This document shows positions 15,622 to 24,540 of a stretch of 64,000 bases of DNA, in pieces (the first letter of the stretch is position 1; each line of letters begins with the position of its first letter). The stretch comes from Paenibacillus algorifonticola (GTDB lineage Bacteria > Bacillota > Bacilli > Paenibacillales > Paenibacillaceae), in assembly GCF_000971975.1 (NCBI RefSeq), contig NZ_LAQO01000003.1, positions 269,181 to 333,180 of the forward strand, written 5' to 3'. The translations under genes were made by a program, and so were the position numbers. The notes under the pieces were generated by a model that was not told the origin of the DNA, ran no database searches, and saw only the letters and a program-made list of their open reading frames with translations.

Positions 15622-15642
15622 TTATAAGTGTGAAACTTATAA
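15622..15642 (+). terminator. Small hairpin after the DMT gene
   Basis: TTATAAGT / ACTTATAA with a 5-base loop. A second, larger GC-rich hairpin follows at about 15661-15720. Neither has a strong T run. Confidence 0.35.
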
Positions 15643-15753
15643 ATGCTTATATTTAAAAAAATCCGCCGGGGCGGCTGTGCCTGTGTCTAAACGAGGCACA
15701 GAGAAACCGCTTGGCGAATCTGTGTAAATGATTTATGGCATTAACTAATTATT

Positions 15754-16212
15754 TTATAGCATTAAATAATAATGCGCATACTCTGCATCTTGTAAATAGC
15801 CATTGCGTTCATACAACCGCTGAGCCTGTACATTCGTGACAGCGGTAGACAGCTCAATTCCTTTCGCTTGCAGCAGGCTGGCATAGCTTTTCGCCTGGTC
15901 CAGCAGCAATTGGGCTACGCCTTGCTTTCTATGGGATTCCAAGACGTACAGATCGTTTAATATATAGGAACGCTTCATCGAAATCGAGGAGTATACAGGA
16001 TACAGTTGGGTAAAGCCAGCCGCCTCGCCGCTCTCGGAATGTTTGGCTAAAAAGATGACCGAGTCCCGCTGCTCAAAGCGCTCGAACAAAAAGCGACGTG
16101 CTCCCTGCACATCCGGGGCTTGTCCATAAAACATACGGTACAAATGAAATAGCGTGGACGTTTCATCCAACTGCTCTATCCCTGCTTGCTCAGTAACATA
16201 AGTATTTTCCAT
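15754..16212 (-). CDS. GNAT family N-acetyltransferase
   Basis: A 152-residue acetyltransferase. Motif A for acetyl-CoA reads VLESHRKQGVAQLLLDQA (residues about 87-104). The C-terminal NVQAQRLYERNGY is the usual motif B. The substrate cannot be predicted. The start at 16212 follows AGGAGGGTGAG. It is a single gene. Confidence 0.85.
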   Translation of the reverse strand: MENTYVTEQAGIEQLDETSTLFHLYRMFYGQAPDVQGARRFLFERFEQRDSVIFLAKHSESGEAAGFTQLYPVYSSISMKRSYILNDLYVLESHRKQGVAQLLLDQAKSYASLLQAKGIELSTAVTNVQAQRLYERNGYLQDAEYAHYYLML

Positions 16213-16270
16213 TTCTCACCCTCCTGTTCGAGTAGTATACCAAACCTCCTTGCAGGAGAAAATAGATGAA

Positions 16271-16316
16271 AAATAGCCGGCATGCAGCGAAGTTCTCGCT
16301 GACACACCGGCTATTT
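16271..16316 (-). terminator. Terminator of the SGNH esterase gene
   Basis: AAATAGCCGG / CCGGCTATTT with T residues on the minus strand beyond 16271. Confidence 0.75.
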
Positions 16317-16318
16317 CC

Positions 16319-17485
16319 TTAAAATCCGCTCAAGCCTTGGCTGCTTAGATTGTTTTTCACAAGTTCAGCGAGCTTCTGGGCACCCGCATAGTTTGGATGC
16401 AGCGAATCGCCTGTCATGTACAGGTTCAAAGTTGCTGCAGGGCCAATGGAGGTGAAATACGCTGAGCTTAGCACATTGAGATCAACGAGCGTCACATTTT
16501 CCTCGGCAGCCAGCGCCATTGTCGCTGCTCTGTACCATCTGCCCGTTGAGGTGTGGACATTGCTCGCATTAAAATCAGTTGCACGGCCTTGCGGCGTGGA
16601 AAGGACAACGGTCGCTCCCTTCGCCTTGACCTGGGTGACCATATCACGCATAATTTCCTTGAACTGCGCTTCGGTCGTTTCATTTTTCGCATTAGTATCG
16701 TTAATACCGAATTGGAGAATGAAATAATCGCCCGGTTTAATATATTTCAAAATCGCTTCCAGCTGTCCATCATCCCGGAACCCTCTTGCGAACTGTCCAC
16801 CTGTCGCCATATTTCGTACTTGGAACGTGCTGGCATCTACATATTGCTCCAGCATTTGTCCCCATCCGCCCTGTACGCTGCTTGCCAGTGGATAATAGTT
16901 CGCTACCGTGGAGTCGCCGCCAATATAAATCGTGCGGTTCGTTGCCGGATTGTTCGAAATTTTCGTAATTTCCAGCGAGCTGAGCGTAAAGACGGTGCCC
17001 ACCTTGCCTTCTGTTACCAGAATATTAAGCTGCCCATCGGTAATTGGAATTTGAAAAGAGTCCGTTGCATTATTGCCTGTCATATTCATAATTTGGTAAA
17101 CGCCTTCTGCGGCCACGCTCGCTCTTGACGTATTGCCGAGCATAACCTTCACTTCATACAGGCCGTTCGACAAATTTACATTAAACGTATTTGTGCTGTT
17201 CGTACCGAATGTCAGGAAGCGTACCGCATCACTGCCTACACCCGTTCCGGAAGCGGTTACATTTTGCATATTGGCTGGTGAATTGAAGCCGTAGCCCGTC
17301 GAAGCCGAATAGCCGAGCGTAGCGGAGACGCCAATGTAGCCGGAGGTCACACCACCATTGCCAAAATCAAATTTATAATTGTCCGCTGCGCTAACCTTCT
17401 CCCCTTGCCACAAGCTTATCCCACCAAGCAGCAAAGTAAAAGCCAAGCAAACTAAAAAAGCCTTTGACCATCGGTTATTTGTCAC
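16319..17485 (-). CDS. Secreted SGNH/GDSL esterase, rhamnogalacturonan acetylesterase-like
   Basis: A 388-residue exported hydrolase. A Sec signal peptide is followed by VSA-ADNY. An N-terminal beta-sandwich of about 150 residues (YKFDFGNGGVTSGYIGVSA) resembles the carbohydrate-binding domain found in YesT/RhgT-type enzymes. The catalytic SGNH domain then shows block I GGDSTVANYYP, a block II glycine, block III FGINDT and block V DSLHPN. It would remove acetyl groups from pectic polysaccharide outside the cell. The start is GTG at 17485, eight bases after AAAGGAGG; an ATG at 17557 is open but lacks a ribosome site. Confidence 0.88.
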   Translation of the reverse strand: MTNNRWSKAFLVCLAFTLLLGGISLWQGEKVSAADNYKFDFGNGGVTSGYIGVSATLGYSASTGYGFNSPANMQNVTASGTGVGSDAVRFLTFGTNSTNTFNVNLSNGLYEVKVMLGNTSRASVAAEGVYQIMNMTGNNATDSFQIPITDGQLNILVTEGKVGTVFTLSSLEITKISNNPATNRTIYIGGDSTVANYYPLASSVQGGWGQMLEQYVDASTFQVRNMATGGQFARGFRDDGQLEAILKYIKPGDYFILQFGINDTNAKNETTEAQFKEIMRDMVTQVKAKGATVVLSTPQGRATDFNASNVHTSTGRWYRAATMALAAEENVTLVDLNVLSSAYFTSIGPAATLNLYMTGDSLHPNYAGAQKLAELVKNNLSSQGLSGF

Positions 17486-17731
17486 TACATTTCCTCCTTT
17501 ATAATGGGTTGTCCCATACAGACGCGACAAAATGGAAGCGCTATCAAAATGGTCCATAAAGGAACTTTACCATAAATATCCTTCATTTTCTACATGATTA
17601 CAAAATATATAATATTTCCTTTCCTTCATACGACAAAAAGCCCGCTAGTGCGAGCTTCCTGTCCCCTTTTTCGGAGCACCCCTCTAACCTGTCCCTGGCT
17701 TAAATCATCCTCTATTATAAGCGCAAAATAA

Positions 17732-17768
17732 AATGGAGCATCCGGAAAAGCTCCCGAATGCTCCACAC
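17732..17768 (-). terminator. Terminator of the small hypothetical gene
   Basis: TGGAGCATCCGG / CCCGAATGCTCCA imperfect stem. The minus-strand side ends in TTTATTTT. Confidence 0.55.
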
Positions 17769-17813
17769 AAACCAGTAAATTGGTTTCGTGTTCATGATGT
17801 TCTAGCCAAGTAT

Positions 17814-18053
17814 TTACTCCATTCCTTGCTCCAGTTCCTTAATTGCCGTATACACAGCCTGCTTGATCTCTTCGGGTTCATCGTACATTTCTTCGGGAAA
17901 TTGCACAGAGGCAATGCTTCCTGACTTAACGGCAATGTCCTGAAGCTTCAATTCAAATTTAAAGCCATCAATGAAATCTATGCCGTCACGGTCGCGATAA
18001 CAATAAAGGCCGGAAACACCTCCCTCGTCAATGATCAATATGGCATTTTCCAT
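17814..18053 (-). CDS. Small hypothetical protein
   Basis: About 79 residues, acidic and soluble, not recognised. It contains DEGGVSGLYCYRDRDGIDF near the N-terminus and PEEMYDEPEEIKQAVY near the C-terminus. The start is uncertain. The ATG at 18053 is favoured by the predicted beta-strand start MENAILIID. An in-frame TTG three codons upstream fits a GGGGG site slightly better. It lies 19-100 bases downstream of the dioxygenase gene on the same strand and may share its transcript. Confidence 0.5.
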   Translation of the reverse strand: MENAILIIDEGGVSGLYCYRDRDGIDFIDGFKFELKLQDIAVKSGSIASVQFPEEMYDEPEEIKQAVYTAIKELEQGME

Positions 18054-18152
18054 CAGCTTCAATGCCGTTCCCCCATTCCATTGGTTATATACATTTAGTA
18101 TAAAAGAATTTGGAGAACAATGACAACTCAGCAAGCCTTATTTCGTTAGGTC

Positions 18153-19130
18153 TTATGCCTTAAGCGTCGTATCAATCGGTTTTAGCCGGGCTTCGATTGC
18201 TTCGCGGCGCGGTTCCAGAAATGGAGGAAGCGCAAGCGATTCGCCAAGCGTCTCGAAAGGCTCGTCGGTTACGAAGCCTGGACCGTCTGTTGCCAATTCA
18301 AACAAAATGCCATTCGGCTCGCGGAAATATAACGAACGGAAGTAGTAACGCTCCACGAAACCGGAATTTGGCAAGCCCGCCTTATTCAGCACTTCAATCC
18401 ATGCCAAAAGCTCTTCCTTATCTTCCACACGGAAAGCAACATGGTGAACGCCGCCTTTGCCAAGACCTGCTACAGATAAATCGCTGCGCGGCTCTACCTG
18501 TACCTCAGAGCCAGAGCCCCCCTCATGAGCCTGCATAATGATAATATCGTCCTGTCCTTCGACCAGAGCAGGAACGCGGCCTGTTTCGGCAAAGCCCAGC
18601 AGCTTGAGAGCGGCAACTGTAGAATCAGGCTTGCGTACTGTCAGTTTTACAGGACCTAGCCCTCTAATCCCGTATTCGACCGGCACAGGGCTTCGATCCC
18701 AAGGGGTTCCGGCTGCAACACCGCTGTTCGTCTCATCCGAGACAAGGGAAAGCTGCTGTCCTTCCGGATCTTCAAAAAAGATGACGTTACGTCCGGCAAA
18801 CGATGCGATTTCCGAATGCTTAACCTCATACTCGTCAAAACGCTGGAGCCAATATTCCAGCGCTTTATCGCTCGCCACACGCAGCGACGTACCGGAGATA
18901 CTGCTAACGCCAGGGCGGTTGCTGCCAATGCCGGGAAAATCAAAGAACGTCAATTCTGTGCCCGGGTTGCCTCTTTCATCGCCATAGAAAAGATGATAAG
19001 CCGAGGTGTCGTCCTGATTTACTGTTTTTTTAATAAGTCTCATGCCAAGCACTTGTGTGTAGAAATTATAGTTTAATGATACGCTGCCGGTCATGGCAGA
19101 TAAGTGGTGGATTCCTTTTACGTTCATCAT
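18153..19130 (-). CDS. Ring-cleaving dioxygenase, MhqO/MhqA-like (VOC superfamily)
   Basis: A 325-residue protein with two glyoxalase/VOC modules. The first begins VKGIHHLSAMTGS and the second carries KGGVHHVAFRVED, so each has its metal-binding histidine. The glutamate-bearing YFREPNGILFELATDGP closes the second. Relatives in Bacillus (MhqA, MhqE, MhqO) open hydroquinone or catechol rings during quinone stress. The start is ATG 19130 after AAAGGG; GTG 19136 is possible. The upstream region carries paired repeats suited to a quinone-sensing repressor. Confidence 0.85.
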   Translation of the reverse strand: MMNVKGIHHLSAMTGSVSLNYNFYTQVLGMRLIKKTVNQDDTSAYHLFYGDERGNPGTELTFFDFPGIGSNRPGVSSISGTSLRVASDKALEYWLQRFDEYEVKHSEIASFAGRNVIFFEDPEGQQLSLVSDETNSGVAAGTPWDRSPVPVEYGIRGLGPVKLTVRKPDSTVAALKLLGFAETGRVPALVEGQDDIIIMQAHEGGSGSEVQVEPRSDLSVAGLGKGGVHHVAFRVEDKEELLAWIEVLNKAGLPNSGFVERYYFRSLYFREPNGILFELATDGPGFVTDEPFETLGESLALPPFLEPRREAIEARLKPIDTTLKA

Positions 19131-19144
19131 AAACACCCTTTCGA

Positions 19145-19179
19145 GTTATATTGTAACTTTATAATTGTAAGTATATAAC
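19145..19179 (-). promoter_or_regulatory. Repeat cluster upstream of the dioxygenase gene
   Basis: Outer inverted repeat GTTATAT / ATATAAC (19145-19151, 19173-19179) encloses two direct copies of ATTGTAA, 14 bases apart (19150 and 19164). It lies 15-50 bases before the start and is a candidate repressor site. Confidence 0.4.
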
Positions 19180-19239
19180 CTTTCCATTCGAAAAGCAAGC
19201 CTTCCCCGCTGTCCTTGCCAGCTTGCTAACAAACACGCC

Positions 19240-19277
19240 AAAAAGCCGGAGCTGCACGTTCGCATGCTCCGGCTTTC
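19240..19277 (-). terminator. Terminator of the 26-residue peptide gene
   Basis: AAAGCCGGAGC / GCTCCGGCTTT stem with T on the minus strand side. Confidence 0.75.
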
Positions 19278-19300
19278 CGTCCTCCTTAAACGTTTTGCTT

Positions 19301-19381
19301 TCAGGAGTTTCCCGATTTGTTCGCCAGTCCGATGATCATGATGATAAGCACGAGTAATTGAATGAGTAGCTCAGCGCTCAT
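19301..19381 (-). CDS. Small hydrophobic membrane peptide, 26 residues
   Basis: The ORF encodes a single hydrophobic helix (LLIQLLVLIIMIIGLA) with a short polar tail, NKSGNS. GGAGGT sits six bases before ATG 19381; an in-frame ATG at 19387 abuts the site. Its own terminator follows at 19240-19277. It is not recognised as a named family. Size and topology are like type I toxin peptides or small membrane regulators, but the charged C-terminal tail usual in Fst/BsrG-like toxins is short. Confidence 0.5.
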   Translation of the reverse strand: MSAELLIQLLVLIIMIIGLANKSGNS

Positions 19382-19511
19382 TTTCATACCTCCATTGCTG
19401 TTCAAAATGCTCCTTCGTTCCGGCTTCTCCTCTTCAAGTGGCTTGAAACTTCGCTCCCACTTTATATGTATGCGGCGGCTTTGCCCAATATGCCCCTGCC
19501 AGCAGCGAATA

Positions 19512-19644
19512 ACAGCGGTTAATGAGACGCGGGATTCGTTCGAGCGGATTCAACAATCCATCGACGCCGGCAAAATTTCTGAAGTCATCGCAAGTGTAGC
19601 CGCCATGTCGCAGCAAAGCACAGCTTCGACTGAAGAAATTGGTT
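19512..19644 (+). pseudogene. Remnant of a methyl-accepting chemotaxis protein
   Basis: The plus-strand frame reads VNETRDSFERIQQSI and then SEVIASVAAMSQQSTASTEEI. This is typical of the methylation-helix bundle of a chemoreceptor signalling domain. No start, membrane part or C-terminus is present, and a short gap separates the two pieces. It is a decayed fragment, not a gene. Confidence 0.55.
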
Positions 19645-19904
19645 TAGATGGTTCATGGATAAAAGCTGCTCACTCCCCGTCTCATCATAGCTCAATGGTA
19701 TGCGGCTTAATATTAGGGTCATGATTGGTTATAGCCTCTGCACAGTTAGGCTTTAAGCTCATGCTCTTTACCCATTGCAGTTACTCAAAAGCTTGCTGTT
19801 TGCTAACGACCAAACCCGGGAGAATCATTTCCTCCCAAGACTTTTATGCATAATGCATAATGCATAGCCAGTATCGTTGGCAAGGAGTACAAACCGTCCA
19901 TTTC

Positions 19905-20035
19905 GTTTTCAGTATGCCAGCCGGTATCGATCAAGACAAGCCCCTTTGGATGCTCGATTAAATAGGCAGAGACTGGAAGGTCATTTTCAGCACTTCTGTT
20001 AATTAGTTTAAACTTACGAACTGTATTAGCACAAA
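19905..20035 (-). pseudogene. Remnant of an MBL-fold hydrolase N-terminus
   Basis: The minus-strand frame reads LPVSAYLIEHPKGLVLIDTG followed by WHTE. This is the first beta-hairpin of lactonase-like MBL proteins. The metal-binding HxHxDH part is absent, and the reading continues into unrelated sequence. The flanking stretch 19645-19904 holds only a TGCATAA repeat (19845-19865) and nothing else recognisable. Confidence 0.55.
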
Positions 20036-20085
20036 ATAAAAACGCTAAGCCCAGATCATCCGATGGCTTAGCGTTTTTTATTATC
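20036..20085. terminator. Strong terminator after the TPP enzyme gene
   Basis: AACGCTAAGCC / GGCTTAGCGTT with T runs on both strands. Confidence 0.85.
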
Positions 20086-20111
20086 CTATTGGCCGGCTCC
20101 CTGTTGGGGCG

Positions 20112-21794
20112 TTAATACGTCGCTCCTTGCAAAAACTTCACTCGTTCGCCCATTGGCGGAATTTCATTGCCATCCACAACAACTTCTACAACGATGGGTC
20201 CACTTTGGCCTTCTGCAAACCACTGCTGAACGTGCTTAGCTTGAAGCTGCTCAGCGGATTCAACTTGCACATGGCGGATGCCAAGCGACTGTGCGACCGC
20301 TGCAATGCTGACGCGCTGCTGCGAGAAATCGCTGAGACAGCGCTCGTATTGCAGCATATGTCCGTGATATACCATGCCCAGACGGGCGTTGTTAATGACA
20401 ACGAAAACGATCGGCAAACCGTATTCCTTAGCCGTCATTACCTCAAGTCCATGCATGAAAAAGCAGCCGTCACCTGTTATGCACATCACGGGGCGCTCCG
20501 GTTCCGCGAGCTTCGCACCCAGCGAGCCCGCTATGCCCGAGCCCATACCGCCAAAATTAATATTAATATCGAATTGCTGCTGCTCACGAATGAGCAAATT
20601 TTGAATCGAATACGTCATAAATTCGCCTATATCAATATAAAAGCGAGTCTGATCCGGCGCATTTGCCCCAAGCAGACGGATCGCTGTACGTGTATTCCAC
20701 GTCTCCATCGCCGAAGCATCAGCCGCCGCCTCTAAGCGGGCAAGATGCAGCTGCTCCAGCAGCATTTTTCGCTCTGCGGTCAAGCCGCTTCCTGCCTGCG
20801 CAAGCCCCGCGCTCAGCTGGCGCAGTACAGGCGCAATTTCACCGTGCAGGGCAAAGTCCGCCTCGTAGCAGCGCCCAAGCTCCCGCTCATCATAATCGAT
20901 ATGAACGAATTGCTTGCCTGCCGTCAGTCTCGCTTCCCAATTGCAGGTTGCCAGTTCACCAAGGCTTGAGCCCAGCACCATAATAAGCTTATGCCCATCG
21001 CTGTTTAGAAATTCAATCGCTTTATCATTGCCGGACAGTCCATAGACGCCAAGCGATTGCGGATGATCTTCAGGGAAAGCGCCCTTTCCACGCGGCGTCG
21101 TTGCGACCATCCAGCCTGTCCGCTCCGCAAATGCGAGAACGTCAGCCTGAGCGCTTTTCGCTCCATGTCCGAGCAAAATGGCCCCTCGCTCGCCAGCTTG
21201 CAGCACCGCTCCCAATGTCGCTTCCATGAGCGTTTTATCTACCAGAGCCATCTGCTCTTGTATCAACGGAAGCTCAGGCAGCTCCATTTCGCCTATGTCG
21301 GTCATTTGCAGGTCGATAGGTATCGATAGGTGCACCGGTCCTGGCACCCCGCTAATCGCCGTCCAATACGCCTCGGCAATAGCTGCCGGCAGCTCCTCAG
21401 CATTCATTACCATTCGGCTGAGCTTCGTGACAGGCGCAAAAATCGGATCAGCTCTAAGCTCCTGTGCGCCTCCTTTGCCAAGTTTCGACGATGGTACCGA
21501 GCCGGAGATGAAGATGACTGGCAGCTTCTCTTTCCAGGCGTTAGCGGCTGGCGTCACCAAATTAGTAGCGCCCGGGCCGCTGGAGCCTACGCAAACCGAC
21601 GGAATGCCAGTGATGCGTGTATAAGCCGCGGCCATATAGCCAGAGCTTGTCTCATGCTTGGCGACTACCGCCTGCAGCTCTGGCAAATCATATAAACAAT
21701 CGTAAAGGGCATTAATCGAACCCGCAGGAATGCCGAAGATATATTTAACCCCCTGCTTGATCAAAAAGCGCAGACCCGCTTCGATAGCACGCAT
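20112..21794 (-). CDS. Thiamine-pyrophosphate-dependent enzyme, acetolactate synthase-like
   Basis: A 560-residue three-domain TPP enzyme of the IlvB/POX family. The N-terminal PYR domain has GIPAGSINALYD, the catalytic Glu near 47 in KHETSSGYMA, and GSSGPGATNLV. A central domain follows, then the PP domain with GDGCFFMHGLE (about 440) and the Mg-binding asparagines in VVINNARLGM. Decarboxylation of a 2-keto acid is expected, but acetolactate synthase, pyruvate oxidase and other activities cannot be separated. The ATG overlaps the kinase stop codon (TAATG), and AAAAAGGGGG lies inside the kinase end. It is therefore translated as the last gene of the signalling operon. Confidence 0.85.
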   Translation of the reverse strand: MRAIEAGLRFLIKQGVKYIFGIPAGSINALYDCLYDLPELQAVVAKHETSSGYMAAAYTRITGIPSVCVGSSGPGATNLVTPAANAWKEKLPVIFISGSVPSSKLGKGGAQELRADPIFAPVTKLSRMVMNAEELPAAIAEAYWTAISGVPGPVHLSIPIDLQMTDIGEMELPELPLIQEQMALVDKTLMEATLGAVLQAGERGAILLGHGAKSAQADVLAFAERTGWMVATTPRGKGAFPEDHPQSLGVYGLSGNDKAIEFLNSDGHKLIMVLGSSLGELATCNWEARLTAGKQFVHIDYDERELGRCYEADFALHGEIAPVLRQLSAGLAQAGSGLTAERKMLLEQLHLARLEAAADASAMETWNTRTAIRLLGANAPDQTRFYIDIGEFMTYSIQNLLIREQQQFDININFGGMGSGIAGSLGAKLAEPERPVMCITGDGCFFMHGLEVMTAKEYGLPIVFVVINNARLGMVYHGHMLQYERCLSDFSQQRVSIAAVAQSLGIRHVQVESAEQLQAKHVQQWFAEGQSGPIVVEVVVDGNEIPPMGERVKFLQGATY

Positions 21795-23593
21795 TATTTC
21801 CGCCCCCTTTTTGGCAGCATAAACGTAAATACGGAGCCCGCTCCCTCATTGCTTTCAAACCAGATTTGACCGCCATGCAGCTCAATTAGCTGCTTGGAGA
21901 TGGCAAGCCCAAGCCCCGTACCATTAATTTGATTGTTAACCTGATAAAATTTCGTGAAAATGTTCTTTTGCTTCTCTAGCGGTATGCCGATGCCATTGTC
22001 GCATACTTCCAGTTTTAAATAATCATCGTCAGAAGAAGCACGAATCGTAATTTGCCCTTGCTGCGGCGTGAATTTCACCGAATTGGACAGCAAATTCAGC
22101 AATATTTGCAAAATCCGTTCCCGATCAGCCTGAATAATCATATCTGCCGTCTCTTCGATTTCCACTTCCAAGTGGATTTTCTTCTTGTTGACCAGCGACT
22201 GAACGATACGTGCAGCCTCATGAATGAGATCGTTGAAATCGACAACCTTGTAGCAGAGCTCAAATTTCCCATTTTCCATCTTGGCAAAATCAAGCAGCTC
22301 GTTTACCTGGTTCAATAAGCGCTCAATGGATCTGCCTGCCGTATCGAGCAAATCATGCTGCGCATCATTTAATTGGCCAAGCAGCCCTTTGCCCAAAATA
22401 TCGACGGTTCCCTTGATTGCCGTGATTGGCGTTCTCAGTTCATGCGACAGCGTTGCAATGAAATCATTTTTCAGCTCGTTTAAATATTCCAGCTCCTTGA
22501 CAAGCCCTTCCAGCTTGAAGTTGGCCTGCTGCAGCTCCATTGAGCGCTCGCTGACTGCCTGATCCAAATGCTCAGTATGCAGGGCATTAGACAAGGCCGT
22601 TGCTGTTACGTCGGCAATGGAATGGCAAAATTCTATTTTGCCTTCCTCGTACTCTGTAGGTTTATTAATCGACGGAATAGCTATAATACCGAATACGCTG
22701 CCCTTGGCAACCAGCGGTATGGCGAGCAAGCTTTTAATTCCGAACATTTCACATGCTTTATGATTAGGGCGCTCGTCCGCATAAACATCCGGAATGAAAA
22801 TCGCCTTCTTTTGCATAATGACTTCGTAAAACAGCTTGTCATTGTCGATGCTCAGCTTAATAACATCACGATGCTTCCCACGCCAGTCCTCCTCCTTGAC
22901 ATTCAGAGAAGAGAGATGGAAAGGCTCGACCGTCCTATCCTTCTCGTTGAACAGATGAATGCCAATATCATCCGAGCCGCTGGCACGCTGCATATAATAA
23001 AAACAGGTTTTCAAAACTTCACGCACGGAAAGCGACTTGGACAGCGACTTCGTGGCATCAAGCAGCAATTGCTGCTTCTCCAGCAGCTCCTGCGACTGCT
23101 CTAACATTTGCAAATTACGGATCGCCACGCTCGCCATATTGACGAACGCTTCCGTTACGTCCATTTGCTCCTGCGTTAAATTCATTGGCTTGCCAAAGTC
23201 ATGAACGAACACAAGGCCGAATATTTTATCATCGACAATAACCGGAATCCCGAGAATCGACTTGATGCTCAGCAGATTTTTTTTCGTATCGTCAATGCGA
23301 TTGTCTTTGCTCGTATCGGGGATATAGCCAATCGTTCGATTTTCCATAATATTGTGAACGAAAGCATCTTTCGATGGATCAATGATTAGCTCTGTGATAT
23401 CGACAGGCATTTTATTGCCTTTGTAGCCCTTATAGGTTCCATCCGGCTGCTTGAGAAAAAAGCCAACAAGGTCGGCCTGGGTAATTTCACTTGCTATTGC
23501 ATCAACGAACACTTGTAAAATCTCGGATTGCTCATATTGCGAGTTAATAATTTTGGTCATATGAAAAAGCTTCTTGAAGCTCTTTAATTCCAT
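21794..23593 (-). CDS. Soluble GAF-GAF histidine kinase
   Basis: A 599-residue sensor kinase without membrane helices. It has two GAF domains (about residues 15-165 and 185-335), a coiled coil, then the H-box FIATLSHELRTPITAIKG with His near 383. The ATPase domain shows N-box LLNLLSNSVKFT, G1 VCDNGIGIP and G2 GTGLGLAISK. GAF domains suggest a cytosolic small-molecule or redox signal. It lies between a receiver-GGDEF gene, its probable partner, and the TPP enzyme. The start is ATG 23593 with a weak ribosome site; a GTG lies just before it. Confidence 0.92.
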   Translation of the reverse strand: MELKSFKKLFHMTKIINSQYEQSEILQVFVDAIASEITQADLVGFFLKQPDGTYKGYKGNKMPVDITELIIDPSKDAFVHNIMENRTIGYIPDTSKDNRIDDTKKNLLSIKSILGIPVIVDDKIFGLVFVHDFGKPMNLTQEQMDVTEAFVNMASVAIRNLQMLEQSQELLEKQQLLLDATKSLSKSLSVREVLKTCFYYMQRASGSDDIGIHLFNEKDRTVEPFHLSSLNVKEEDWRGKHRDVIKLSIDNDKLFYEVIMQKKAIFIPDVYADERPNHKACEMFGIKSLLAIPLVAKGSVFGIIAIPSINKPTEYEEGKIEFCHSIADVTATALSNALHTEHLDQAVSERSMELQQANFKLEGLVKELEYLNELKNDFIATLSHELRTPITAIKGTVDILGKGLLGQLNDAQHDLLDTAGRSIERLLNQVNELLDFAKMENGKFELCYKVVDFNDLIHEAARIVQSLVNKKKIHLEVEIEETADMIIQADRERILQILLNLLSNSVKFTPQQGQITIRASSDDDYLKLEVCDNGIGIPLEKQKNIFTKFYQVNNQINGTGLGLAISKQLIELHGGQIWFESNEGAGSVFTFMLPKRGRK

Positions 23594-23620
23594 CACTTCA
23601 CATCATCCATTCATCGTAGA

Positions 23621-24511
23621 TTACTTCACCGTTATTTGGTGCCTGCCGCCTCGTTTCGAGCCTAATAATGCAGAGTCCGCTTGCGATATCATCTGATGAA
23701 GGGTGTTGCAGTCTAAGCTGTGAGACACTCCAATGCTAACGGAAACTTGAATCTGCTTTTGAGAAGGATGGCCGACCTGCATTTGATCAACAGCCGCAAT
23801 AATGGCTTCTGCCGCCGCAAGCGCTACCCCGCTATCCTGTAATATAACGAGAAACTCGTCTCCCCCATAACGGAAAGTCACATGCACATAAGGAGACAGC
23901 ACCTGAAAAAGGATGTTTCCAATGTCGCGAAGCGTCTGGTCGCCAATCATATGACCGAAGGTATCGTTAATCGTTTTGAAATTATCCATGTCTATCATCA
24001 GAACGGACTCATAATGCTTATATCCGTCGTTAATTTGCTGAGCTACGACTTCCAAATATGTACGGTTGTAAAGTCCCGTTAGCGCGTCCACATAAGCCAG
24101 CTCTGCAAGCTGCTCATTATCCTTTTTCAAGTTGGACAGCTTCATTTTTTGCTGCAGGGCAATCGACACCTTCATCTCCAGCAAATCGAGATCATAGGGC
24201 TTGGTCAAATAATCGAATGCGCCAAGCTGAAGGCCTTCCAGCATCGCCTTCTTCTGCACATTAGCGGACAGGAAAATGATCGGCACGTCAAAATCATCTT
24301 TGTCCAGCCAACGTTTAAAAACCTCAAATCCCGACAAATCCGGCATCATAACATCCAGTAAAATCAAGTCCGGCGCAACAGCGTCAATCATTTCCACCGC
24401 CTGCCTGCCGTTCTCGGCTACATAAATATCATAATTCAGCGATGTCAAGAAAACACGGAGTATATGGATGTTGTGAGGCTCATCGTCGACAATAAAAATC
24501 CTCTTGCGCAT
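23621..24511 (-). CDS. Response regulator with GGDEF diguanylate cyclase domain
   Basis: A 296-residue protein. The receiver domain (1-120) has acidic pocket IVDDEP, phospho-acceptor Asp in LILLDVMMPD, Ser/Ala position LSAN and TKPYD lysine. The GGDEF domain follows with DALTGLYNR, DMDNFKTIND and an intact YGGDEF near 216. No RxxD inhibitory site precedes GGDEF. The protein should make c-di-GMP when phosphorylated, most likely by the adjacent kinase. The start is ATG 24511 seven bases after GGGGA; TTG 24523 is open. It is 27 bases upstream of the kinase. Confidence 0.92.
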   Translation of the reverse strand: MRKRIFIVDDEPHNIHILRVFLTSLNYDIYVAENGRQAVEMIDAVAPDLILLDVMMPDLSGFEVFKRWLDKDDFDVPIIFLSANVQKKAMLEGLQLGAFDYLTKPYDLDLLEMKVSIALQQKMKLSNLKKDNEQLAELAYVDALTGLYNRTYLEVVAQQINDGYKHYESVLMIDMDNFKTINDTFGHMIGDQTLRDIGNILFQVLSPYVHVTFRYGGDEFLVILQDSGVALAAAEAIIAAVDQMQVGHPSQKQIQVSVSIGVSHSLDCNTLHQMISQADSALLGSKRGGRHQITVK

Positions 24512-24540
24512 ATATGTCCCCAACCTTCTTCACTATAAAA

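Noticed and set aside
16553..17128. A 191-codon open frame on the plus strand inside the SGNH esterase gene
   Set aside because: It is antisense to a well-supported gene with SGNH motifs. Composition gives long antisense frames in this genome, and no family features are seen.
19362..19724. A 120-codon plus-strand ORF as a functional gene
   Set aside because: Only an internal 45-residue piece resembles a chemoreceptor. The ends are unrelated, and it overlaps the small peptide gene antisense.
20127..20735. A 202-codon plus-strand frame over the TPP enzyme
   Set aside because: Antisense shadow; no start context or recognisable features.
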